From assembly GCF_008477545.1 (NCBI RefSeq), contig NZ_VORA01000002.1, forward strand, positions 744,001-808,000: DNA of 64,000 nucleotides, read 5' to 3'. The notes under the pieces were generated by a model that ran no database searches, was not told the DNA's origin, and saw only the letters and a program-made list of their open reading frames with translations. Each line of letters opens with the position of its first letter. The stretch's first letter is position 1. Positions 9,099 to 16,984 of this stretch are shown piece after piece. This stretch comes from Roseibium aestuarii (GTDB lineage: Bacteria > Pseudomonadota > Alphaproteobacteria > Rhizobiales > Stappiaceae). The position numbers were made by a program, and so were the translations under genes.

Positions 9099-9128
9099 CG
9101 CCCCCCGTCTCTCTCGTCTGCACCGATG

Positions 9129-9176
9129 GTGTTTCCGGAAACACGAGGAAGCAATCGTCACAATATCTTAATATTG
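9129..9176. promoter_or_regulatory. Two palindromes in the divergent control region
   Basis: A perfect 16-base palindrome GTGTTTCCGGAAACAC (9129-9144) and a second inverted repeat CAATAT-N4-ATATTG (9161-9176) lie between the flavocytochrome gene (minus) and the ompA-CHAT operon (plus). Dyads of this size fit dimeric repressor sites; I cannot name the regulator, and none is encoded next to them. Confidence 0.5.
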
Positions 9177-9286
9177 CAGGTGAATCTCTTCACCCACTGC
9201 TGGCAAATCGCTCAGCGTCATGCTCAGATGTCTGAGACCCTTTTTCAAGCCTGATGCTTTTCGTCGCGGCAATAATCGTCTTAAAG

Positions 9287-9302
9287 TACCCTCGTGAGGG
9301 TA
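9287..9302. promoter_or_regulatory. Palindrome in the ompA leader
   Basis: TACCCTC-GT-GAGGGTA, perfect 7-base arms, about 43 bases before the ompA-like start codon. It could be an operator near the transcription start or a leader hairpin. Confidence 0.4.
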
Positions 9303-9344
9303 ACCACCGTTTCTGAACAGAACTTTACTCAAGGACCGTGTTTC

Positions 9345-9989
9345 ATGACTAGCAACCGACCGGGGTCGCAGACTGTGCGCTTCGTCACAGTCGCGGCGTT
9401 TGCAGCCAGTCTCCTTGTTGCCCCGGCAGCCCTTGGCCAGTCAGCCACCCAGCCTCTGTCGAGCGATGCCATCATCCAGCAGCTCAAGCCGAAGCTGAAC
9501 AAGCCGCTGACCCGCGGTCTGAAGCCTTCGCCCCCCGCGCCCACCCTTCCCGAGGCCGAGCGCGCCTATCTCGGCAAGCTGCCGACCCGCGGCCTGAAGG
9601 TGGAAATGAAGCAGCAAGTGGCGAAGATCATCGACACCTATGACCTGCCGCACATCAACATCGAAATCCAGTTCGCCTACAATTCCGCCGAGATCACGCC
9701 CGCATCGCTTCCAGACCTCAACGCTCTCGGCCAGGCCCTGCTCGACCGGAACCTGGGTCAGTCCCGCATGCTCCTCAATGGCCACACGGATGCTGCCGGC
9801 AGCCGCGACTACAACATGGATCTGTCCGAACGCCGGGCCGATGCGGTGCGCGGCTATCTGGTCTCCACCTTCGGCATCTCCCCCGACCGTCTGATCGCGG
9901 TCGGCTTCGGCGAAGAGCGCCTGAAGAACCCCGTCCAGCCGGAAGCAGCGGAAAACCGACGGGTCGAGATCGTCAATCTCGACGGTTGA
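9345..9989 (+). CDS. OmpA-family peptidoglycan-binding envelope protein
   Basis: 214 residues with a Sec signal (FVTVAAFAASLLVAPAALG, cleavage near ALGQ). The C-terminal half is a standard OmpA-like domain: IQFAYNSAEITP, LLNGHTDAAGSRDYNMDLSERRADAV and NRRVEI, including the Asp and Arg that bind diaminopimelate. The N-terminal region has two related motifs, KPLTRGLKP and LPTRGLKV, of unknown role, and no beta-barrel, so the protein is probably periplasmic. The ATG at 9345 has AAGGA nine bases upstream; an upstream GTG at 9294 lies inside a palindrome and gives no signal peptide. First gene of an operon with the CHAT protein. Confidence 0.88.
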   Translation: MTSNRPGSQTVRFVTVAAFAASLLVAPAALGQSATQPLSSDAIIQQLKPKLNKPLTRGLKPSPPAPTLPEAERAYLGKLPTRGLKVEMKQQVAKIIDTYDLPHINIEIQFAYNSAEITPASLPDLNALGQALLDRNLGQSRMLLNGHTDAAGSRDYNMDLSERRADAVRGYLVSTFGISPDRLIAVGFGEERLKNPVQPEAAENRRVEIVNLDG

Positions 9990-10003
9990 TCCCCGGCACA
10001 TGC

Positions 10004-10013
10004 GGAAGGGAAG
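10004..10013 (+). promoter_or_regulatory. Ribosome binding site choosing the CHAT gene start
   Basis: GGAAGGGAAG lies seven bases before the ATG at 10021 and downstream of the earlier ATG at 10000, so the later codon is favoured and the signal peptide begins directly at MLLRCLALL. Confidence 0.6.
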
Positions 10014-10020
10014 TCTCCAG

Positions 10021-13000
10021 ATGCTCCTCAGATGCCTTGCCCTTCTCGCAGGCCTGATCCTCGCTCTTTCTCCCGCCGAAGCTCTGCAGATCTATCGCAA
10101 CAGCACGCCCTACCAGATCACCGCGACCCTGCCGGCCGGCGCCTATTTCCGCGAGGAGGGTGTCGACCGTAAGTTCGATCTCGGCCAGGTCAGCGGCAAT
10201 CTGCGGCTCATTCAGGACGAATATGCCAGCTGCCGGGCCCTGACGGACGAACGCCAGCAGAACTGGGTCAAATACGGCTTCGACCTGGCCTCCGCGCCCT
10301 TCGACAGCCCCGCCGTCTGTTCGATCACCCTCAACAATCGCGCCAGCGGCGAAACCGTCACGTCCTTCTATATCCGCATCGATTCTTGCGCCTGTTTCGC
10401 GGCCCTTCACTTCCGTTTCCCCGACACGGCCCGTGCCGATTTCATGGCCTTCGCCCCCACGGTCGTCACCAGCCTGCTGCTCAACAGCGCCGATACCGCC
10501 GGCATCGCCGAGAGCCTTCTCGCAGGTCTGGGCGCCCCACCTCGGACGGCGACGAGCACCAGCCCATCCCCCTCTGCGTCAACGCCCGCCGCCGCAGGTC
10601 CGGCACCGCAACCCGGCCCGGCGGGAAGCGCGATCAGCCGGGTCAGCGCCACCCTTGCACCGCTCGCTTGCGCGCCGAAGCCCGCGACCCGCGCCGAAGA
10701 GGCGCAGACCGCCCTCGTCCTGCTCTCCGCCTGGACCGGCACCCGGATCGACGATCTGGCCGAGCGCGTCGGAGTGCGCGACCGGGACCGCTGGACCTGG
10801 GGCGACTTTCCCGGCAACGACCCTGTAGCCCTGGGCCAGATCGAAAGGATCCTCTCGGGCCACGACGCCGCGCTGTCGCGCATGACCGCCGATGTGGCGA
10901 CCTACGGCAACGCGCTCTGCGGGGTCCTGTCCCAGGCGCTCAACGAAGACTTCGGCAGCACCCTGTCGCTGCAACGCGACTTCAACTCGGTCTTCCATGG
11001 CTATCTGAAGGCTGCCCAGCAGCTCACCCAGATCCACGGCTGTACCAGCGGCGAGATCGACGGCGCCTTCGGCGGCGGCAGCCGCGCCACCTGGAACCGC
11101 ATGCTGGAAGCCCTTGGAAAGGTGCCGGAAAGCGGCGCCTTCACCCCCACCCTGAGCGATGTGATGGCCGCCGGCATGGTGGCCGTAACCGCCCCCGCCT
11201 GCTCGGGAACCCCGGCAAGCGCCAACGCCCGACCGATCCCGGTAGCGCCCTTCCTCTTCGCCTCGGGCTATCGTCAGGCCGGCTGGCTCGCCAAGCAGAC
11301 GCCGGAGCTTTCGGCCCTGATGGATGCCCTGGCCGAGGATGGCACCTGGGCGCCCTTCCAGCAGGACCTTGTCCGCTCGCTGATCCACGAACCCTATGGC
11401 GCGGAGCCAGGTGCGGCTGCCCGCATGCTCGCCAAGATCTACCGGCAGGGCATCGGCGTCGCCCGAAGCCCAGGCGCCGCAGACTTCTGGACCGCTCAGG
11501 CCGTCGCGACACCCACCCTCTATCAGCGCTATCTCGACGCTGCGGACCGGGGAACCGACCTCGCCGGCGTCGTCCGCGACCTCGTCGCCACCCTGCCCGG
11601 CGAGAATGGATATGAAGAACCGGCCCTGTCGGGCCCCATGGTCACCAGCCAGACCCTCGAGCTGACCATCGACGGCCGGGTCACCCTTGCCCGCCTCGCC
11701 CATCTGGTGATGAAGCATCCTCAGGCTCTGGAGCAGGTCGCTGCCCTTCCCCGGCCGAAACTCCAGTATTCCCTCGCCGAACGCCTGCTCGACGGCGCCA
11801 GCGTGCTGGGCAAGGGCACCGGCGAGGCGCTGACCCTGTTGCGCGCCTCGGCTGCGGCCGGCACACCCTACGCCGCCTCCCATCTCGCCTTCATGCTGGA
11901 CCACGGCAATGGCACCACCACCTCGCAGGCAGAGATCGACGGCCTGCTCAAGATGGCCGCGAAGACGGGCGAACCTTTCGCCAACTATCAGCTGGCGCGC
12001 CTGGCCGAGCGACAGGCTCCCGAAGCTCCGGCCGAGGCCCTGCGCTTCTACGAGGCGATGATCACCCGCAATCTCGGTGAATACCGGACCCTCGCCGGGT
12101 CTGAGCTCATCGCTAACCGGATGATGGCCGGAAATCTGGCGCTTGCCTCGCCCAAGGGGAAGGCCCTGATCGAGGCCCGGGCAAAGACCGATCAGGATTT
12201 TGCCCGTACCCTCGCCGAGCTCTATCTCTGCGCTTCGTGCGGTGGCTCCGTGGATCTGGCGGAGGGGGCAAGATGGCTGCGGCTGCTGCGCGATGCGGAT
12301 GTGCGGCAAGCGGGCGTCACCTTGTCCCGCCTGCTCACCCTCGCCCCCGAGCTGGCCCGCTCCCCCGACGAGCCCCGCAAGAGCCTGGAACAGGGCATTC
12401 GCCGGGAAGCCGGCCCCGGCTCACCCTTCGCCTATGACAACGACATCTCCGCCGCGGTCGCCCTCCAAGCCCTGGACGCCACCGGGGCGGGGCAAGAGCG
12501 CGCGCAAGATCTGAGCCGGCTCCTCGACCAGCTCTGTGACAGCCCGACGGCCGACGCCGATGATTGCGAAACCGCCGCGAAATTCCTCGCCTCCGGGGCC
12601 TTCGGAACCGATCTGGTCGCCGTGGGTGTCGATCGGCTGGAAAGCAGGACCTCTCTTGCCCTTGTCGATGTTCTGGCAGCCTATGGCGACTTCACCGGAG
12701 CCCTGCAGCTCGGTCTGGCCGCGGAAAAAGACCAGCTTCTCGGAAATTCCGGGGTCATCTCCCCGCTGGCAGAGGCCCGCTCCCCCCTGACCCTTGATCC
12801 CAACACCCTGCGCACCCCGACGCTGCGCCGGATCATCGCCCAGCGCGACCCGGGCGACCTGTCGTCCCTGCCGCCGGGCTTCGTCGAATATCTCGCGCTC
12901 CTGGCGCGCAATGGCGATGCGCAGGCACAGGCCTATCAGCAGATCCTGAGCCTGCCACGGGCGCAGCCTCTGCCGCTCGCCTCCGACCTGGCCCGCGCCC

Positions 13001-14970
13001 GCGACACCTTCGAAAGCGTGAAGGCACGCGGCGGTCTCAGCATGGCGCTGGTCACTTCCGCCCGGGTCTATGCCTCGGGACTGAAGGACGCGGGAGAGCG
13101 AGATCAGGCGCTGGACCTGGAACTGACGGCACTTGCCGCCGAACGCCAGCTCGACCGGGTCGCAGGCATCGGCACCGGTGCCCTTCAGGGCCAGCTCACC
13201 ACGGTCTGCCATCTCTCCAAGGCCAGCGAACGGATCTTCGCCCTTGGCTCCGACGACATCGCCCTCGTGCTTGCCAAGGACGTGATCAACGAATTGCAGG
13301 GGGTGCGGCGCGATCTCTCCGCCATTCCCGAGAGGCTGCAAGGCTGCTTCCGCGACCTGGTCTCCGACAATTACCGCTGGCTTGCCGATCTTCTCGTCCG
13401 GCAGGACCGGCTGGAGGAGGCGGAGTTCGTCCTCTCCCTCCTCAAGGACTTCGAGGCCTTCCAGTTTTCCGGCCGGGACACCGCCTTTGCCGGCGACGCC
13501 TTCCGCGAGATCCCCTATTCCCCGTCGGAACAGGCCCTGAAAACGGCGCTCGACGACCTGCGCCTGCCCACCGTGAGCGACGTGCGCGAACGCCTCGAGC
13601 TTCTGGCACGCCAGGCCATCCAGGGGCTGAACGCTCAGGACCAGACGCGCCTCGCCGAGATCGACCGCCGTCTTACGGACGCTCAGGTCACCTATGAACA
13701 GGGGTTGAAGCGCATCCGGGAGGCCGCCGCCACCCTCTCCGACACGCCTGCGACAGTGAACACTGCCGCGGCCCAGACCACGCTGGCGGCTCAGGCCTCC
13801 GTGCAGCAGACGATCCTCGCGCCGCTCAAGGACAAGGCCGTCGCGATCCACTATCTGGTGATGCCGGACCGGCTCAACATTCTGGTCACGACTAGGGACA
13901 GCCGCGAGAGCTTCACGCTCAGCGACTGGGACGGAGAGCCCTTCACCGAGGCCCGGCTGAACGCCTTCCTTGAGGACTACCATCTCGCGGTCAGCGATCC
14001 GGGCGTCGACGTGCGGCCCATGGCGCAGCGCCTCCACGCGCTTCTGCTCGGGCCCGTGGAGCCGCTTCTCGTCCGGGAGACCCCCGAGCTTCTCCTCGTC
14101 TCCCTCGACCGCCGCCTGCGCTACATGCCCTTCCAGACCCTGCATGACGGCAGCAGGTTCCTTGTCGAGCGTTTCGCGCTCTCCCTCCTGACCAGCAGCG
14201 AGACCGAGATCAGCGGCCGTCAGGTGACCGACATCCCCTTCGCCGCGCTTGGCATGACCCAGGAAACCGAGCTCTTCTCCGCCCTGCCCGGCGTCGAGGT
14301 GGAGCTTGACGGCATCGTGAAGGGGGACAATGGCTTCGGCCTCTTCGACGGCGAGGTCTTCATGGACAAGGCCTTTGACCAGACCGCCCTCGTGCGGGCC
14401 CTGCGCATCGGCGAGGGCAATCCGCAAGGTCTGGGCGTGGTGCACATCTCGTCTCACTTCTATCTGGGCGAGAGCGAGGCGGACTCCTTCCTGCTGCTGG
14501 GCACCGGCGACCACCTGAGCCTGAGCACGATCAAGGATGACCCGGCCGACTTCGACTTCCGCCATGTGGAGCTCTTGACCCTGTCTGCCTGCGAGACCGG
14601 CCGCGCCAATGCGTCGAGCGACGGGCGCGAGATCGAAAGCCTTGCCAAGATCACCAGCGACCGGGGCGCCGGCTCCACGATCGCCAGCCTCTGGCCTGTG
14701 GCGGACGCCTCCACGGCCCTGCTGATGCAGCGTTTCTACGAGCTGAAGGAACTGGGCGGAATGAGCAAGGCGGAGGCGCTCGCCGTCGCCCAGCGCGAGT
14801 TCATTGCCGGCAAGGTCGGGAGCCAAACCCATCTGGCGACCCGCAGCGTCGTCTTCGAGACCGCCCGCCGATTTGCAGAGCCCATGGACCAGCGCGGTGA
14901 CGGGCTCGACCCCGGCTTCTCCCATCCCTTCTACTGGGCGCCCTTCGTCCTGACCGGAAACTGGCGATGA
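10021..14970 (+). CDS. Secreted CHAT-domain protease homologue with Sel1-like and peptidoglycan-binding-like segments
   Basis: 1,649 residues. An N-terminal signal peptide (MLLRCLALLAGLILALSPAEA) predicts export, unusual for CHAT proteins. In order: an unassigned beta-rich region; Ala/Pro/Ser linker (about 170-205); a peptidoglycan-binding-like segment (about 328-370, CTSGEIDGAFGGGSRATWNRML); Sel1-like repeats (about 458-495 and 603-660); a long helical TPR-like region; a coiled segment (about 1,195-1,265); and the CHAT domain (about 1,272-1,649). The catalytic dyad appears intact: H1479 in HISSHF and C1524 in LSACETG. I use the ATG at 10021, preceded by GGAAGGGAAG at seven bases, rather than 10000. 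It overlaps the next gene by four bases. Caspase-like cleavage or a scaffold role are both possible; the substrate is unknown. Confidence 0.85.
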   Translation: MLLRCLALLAGLILALSPAEALQIYRNSTPYQITATLPAGAYFREEGVDRKFDLGQVSGNLRLIQDEYASCRALTDERQQNWVKYGFDLASAPFDSPAVCSITLNNRASGETVTSFYIRIDSCACFAALHFRFPDTARADFMAFAPTVVTSLLLNSADTAGIAESLLAGLGAPPRTATSTSPSPSASTPAAAGPAPQPGPAGSAISRVSATLAPLACAPKPATRAEEAQTALVLLSAWTGTRIDDLAERVGVRDRDRWTWGDFPGNDPVALGQIERILSGHDAALSRMTADVATYGNALCGVLSQALNEDFGSTLSLQRDFNSVFHGYLKAAQQLTQIHGCTSGEIDGAFGGGSRATWNRMLEALGKVPESGAFTPTLSDVMAAGMVAVTAPACSGTPASANARPIPVAPFLFASGYRQAGWLAKQTPELSALMDALAEDGTWAPFQQDLVRSLIHEPYGAEPGAAARMLAKIYRQGIGVARSPGAADFWTAQAVATPTLYQRYLDAADRGTDLAGVVRDLVATLPGENGYEEPALSGPMVTSQTLELTIDGRVTLARLAHLVMKHPQALEQVAALPRPKLQYSLAERLLDGASVLGKGTGEALTLLRASAAAGTPYAASHLAFMLDHGNGTTTSQAEIDGLLKMAAKTGEPFANYQLARLAERQAPEAPAEALRFYEAMITRNLGEYRTLAGSELIANRMMAGNLALASPKGKALIEARAKTDQDFARTLAELYLCASCGGSVDLAEGARWLRLLRDADVRQAGVTLSRLLTLAPELARSPDEPRKSLEQGIRREAGPGSPFAYDNDISAAVALQALDATGAGQERAQDLSRLLDQLCDSPTADADDCETAAKFLASGAFGTDLVAVGVDRLESRTSLALVDVLAAYGDFTGALQLGLAAEKDQLLGNSGVISPLAEARSPLTLDPNTLRTPTLRRIIAQRDPGDLSSLPPGFVEYLALLARNGDAQAQAYQQILSLPRAQPLPLASDLARARDTFESVKARGGLSMALVTSARVYASGLKDAGERDQALDLELTALAAERQLDRVAGIGTGALQGQLTTVCHLSKASERIFALGSDDIALVLAKDVINELQGVRRDLSAIPERLQGCFRDLVSDNYRWLADLLVRQDRLEEAEFVLSLLKDFEAFQFSGRDTAFAGDAFREIPYSPSEQALKTALDDLRLPTVSDVRERLELLARQAIQGLNAQDQTRLAEIDRRLTDAQVTYEQGLKRIREAAATLSDTPATVNTAAAQTTLAAQASVQQTILAPLKDKAVAIHYLVMPDRLNILVTTRDSRESFTLSDWDGEPFTEARLNAFLEDYHLAVSDPGVDVRPMAQRLHALLLGPVEPLLVRETPELLLVSLDRRLRYMPFQTLHDGSRFLVERFALSLLTSSETEISGRQVTDIPFAALGMTQETELFSALPGVEVELDGIVKGDNGFGLFDGEVFMDKAFDQTALVRALRIGEGNPQGLGVVHISSHFYLGESEADSFLLLGTGDHLSLSTIKDDPADFDFRHVELLTLSACETGRANASSDGREIESLAKITSDRGAGSTIASLWPVADASTALLMQRFYELKELGGMSKAEALAVAQREFIAGKVGSQTHLATRSVVFETARRFAEPMDQRGDGLDPGFSHPFYWAPFVLTGNWR

Positions 14971-15716
14971 TGCAGATCTTCCCCCGCCACCCCTCACGCC
15001 CCCTCTTGCTCGCCGCGCTGGCCTTCAGCCTCGCGACCGGATCCGGCGCAGCACAGGACATAATGTCCGGCGCGAACCAGTGCTACGGCACCTCCCAGGA
15101 CCGGAAGGCCGGCGAGGTCCGCAATGTTCGTGCGCTCTACCGCCGCTCCGACAGCGACCAAACGGGACAGGATGTCTTCGTCGGCTTCAACTTCTCGCTC
15201 TGGGACGTGCCCAACGAAACCCATGGCATCACCGCCAACTGCGCCCGCGAGGGCGAGCAGATCGTCTGTGCCATTGAGTGCGACGGCGGTCGCCTGCGCC
15301 TGAAACAGGGCAAGAACGGCCAGCTTCTGGCAGAGGCCAGCGGCCTGCGGGTGGATGCGCTTCAGGCCACGGAAAGTCTGTTGCCCCAGGTGATGGGGGC
15401 CGACGGCGGCGTTCTCAACGACATCTTCGTGCTGGACCCGCTGCCCGCCGAAAACGGCACGTGCGACGCCGAACCCCAGCGCACCTTCGTCGAATTGCGG
15501 GAAGGCGATCTGTCGCCCCGTGTCCGCATTCTGGAAGCAAAGCTGGGCCAGCTTGGCCACCTGCTCGAATTTCCGGACACCGTCTTCGACGAGACCACAA
15601 CACTTTCCGTGATCTCCTTCCAGGAACAGTATAATCTGCCGGTTACCGGTGTGGTCGATCAGCGGACCGCCGAGGCGATCGAGAGCATCGCGGCGACAAG
15701 CGCCGGCGGCTGTTGA
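14967..15716 (+). CDS. Secreted protein with C-terminal peptidoglycan-binding-like domain
   Basis: 249 residues starting within the stop of the CHAT gene (ATGA overlap), so translation is probably coupled. A Sec signal (PLLLAALAFSLATGSGAAQ) is followed by a cysteine-containing domain (CYGTSQD ... ITANCAREGEQIVCAIECDGG) that I do not recognise, and a C-terminal segment (about 185-243: RVRILEAKLGQLG ... VISFQEQYNLPVTGVVDQRTAEAI) with the pattern of peptidoglycan-binding domain 1. Together with the OmpA-like protein and the CHAT protein it forms an envelope-located three-gene unit. Confidence 0.75.
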   Translation: MMQIFPRHPSRPLLLAALAFSLATGSGAAQDIMSGANQCYGTSQDRKAGEVRNVRALYRRSDSDQTGQDVFVGFNFSLWDVPNETHGITANCAREGEQIVCAIECDGGRLRLKQGKNGQLLAEASGLRVDALQATESLLPQVMGADGGVLNDIFVLDPLPAENGTCDAEPQRTFVELREGDLSPRVRILEAKLGQLGHLLEFPDTVFDETTTLSVISFQEQYNLPVTGVVDQRTAEAIESIAATSAGGC

Positions 15717-15728
15717 AGGTCTTGAGCC

Positions 15729-16934
15729 ATGGGGTTGCAGGGTCACGAAAACGGTCTTGGAGAACGGGATCACCAGGGGCTGAACCGGGGGCTGGAACGG
15801 GGGCTGGAACGGGGCCTGAGCCGGCGCCAGATCCTGCGCTTCGGCGCGGCCGGGGCCGCACTGACCATGCTCTCCCCCCTGAGCGCTGCCGCAATGACCG
15901 GCGGCCTGAGCCTTGAGGAACAAGACCTCTTCACCGGGCATCTGAGCAACTTCATTGCCACCAACAACGTGCGCGGCCTGTCGATCGCCATGGCCCGCCA
16001 CGGCGAACTGGTCTTCGAACATGCGGTCGGTTCGGCCGACGAATTCGGCACGCCCCTGACCCCGCGCCATCGGATGCGGGTCGCCAGCCTGTCCAAGCCC
16101 ATCACCGGCACCACCGTCATGGCCCTTGTCGCCGACGGCCGGGTGAACCTGGAGGACAGGGTCTTCGGTCCTGACGGCCTCCTGCCGCAGTTTACCGAGT
16201 TCGCTGATCCCCGCGCCCTCGACATCACGGTCTCTCACCTTCTGCACCACACCGCCGGCGGCTGGAGCACGCGCGGACAGGATCCGACCTGGATGCTTCC
16301 CGAACTTTCCATGCATGACATGATGGTGGAGGTGTTCCGCACCGTGCCTCTCGATCAGGCACCGGGCACCGGCTATGCCTATTCCAACATGGGCTACCTC
16401 CTCTTGGGCCGCGTGATCGAGGCCGTGACCGGCAGGCCCTATGAGGATCATGTGCGCGAGCGCATCCTTCTGCCAGCAGGGGCCGACGGGCTGCACGTGG
16501 GCGGAGGCCCGGGCCTGCGCGGACCGGACGAGGTGACCTACGCGACGGGGGCCGCCCGCGATCCGGCCACCATCGACATTCGCCGCAGGGACGCAGGCGG
16601 CGGATGGGTCGGGCGACCCCGCGATCTGGTCGCTTTCCTGCTGCACATGGACGGTCGCCCGAGCCCCAGCGACCTGCTGCCGCCCGACTGGCGTGACAGG
16701 GTGCTGCAGCCGACGCCCGCCAGCGGCTCCTATGGCTGCGGCTGGAACACGGACGCCCGCGGCGCGTCGGGCCATTCCGGCTTCCTGCCCGGCACGGGCT
16801 CGGTGATGCTGAACACGCCCTACGACATCAGCTGGGCCGTGCTCGTCAATTCGAATGGCGGCCCGGGCGGCACGATCAACGAACGGCTGCGCGCCCTTCC
16901 CTGGACCATGGTGCAGGACGCCGGCTGGATTTGA
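15729..16934 (+). CDS. Tat-exported serine hydrolase, beta-lactamase/class C-like family
   Basis: 401 residues. The catalytic motifs of the penicillin-binding/class C fold are present: S120-L-S-K123, Y218-S-N220 and H349-S-G351. The signal is twin-arginine type (SRRQILRFGAAGAALTML). Ahead of it the N-terminus contains four tandem tetrapeptides, GLNR-GLER-GLER-GLSR (17-32), from a 12-base DNA repeat, which lengthens the charged region of the signal. The family includes D,D-peptidases, esterases and amidases; substrate cannot be told. It starts 12 bases after the previous gene, so it may belong to the same envelope operon. Confidence 0.85.
   Translation: MGLQGHENGLGERDHQGLNRGLERGLERGLSRRQILRFGAAGAALTMLSPLSAAAMTGGLSLEEQDLFTGHLSNFIATNNVRGLSIAMARHGELVFEHAVGSADEFGTPLTPRHRMRVASLSKPITGTTVMALVADGRVNLEDRVFGPDGLLPQFTEFADPRALDITVSHLLHHTAGGWSTRGQDPTWMLPELSMHDMMVEVFRTVPLDQAPGTGYAYSNMGYLLLGRVIEAVTGRPYEDHVRERILLPAGADGLHVGGGPGLRGPDEVTYATGAARDPATIDIRRRDAGGGWVGRPRDLVAFLLHMDGRPSPSDLLPPDWRDRVLQPTPASGSYGCGWNTDARGASGHSGFLPGTGSVMLNTPYDISWAVLVNSNGGPGGTINERLRALPWTMVQDAGWI
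15777..15824 (+). repeat. 12-base tandem repeat inside a signal peptide
   Basis: Four imperfect copies of a GGGCTGGAACGG-type unit encode GLNR, GLER, GLER and GLSR ahead of the Tat motif of the serine hydrolase. Copy-number change would keep frame and only alter signal length. Confidence 0.7.
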
Positions 16935-16984
16935 CGATCCCTTCCTTTGTTGCCATTCATTTCCTTTCCGACACACGGCTTTTC

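Noticed and set aside
12421-14997. 858-codon minus-strand open frame inside the CHAT gene
   Set aside because: No recognisable domain; it covers the catalytic CHAT coding region in antisense.
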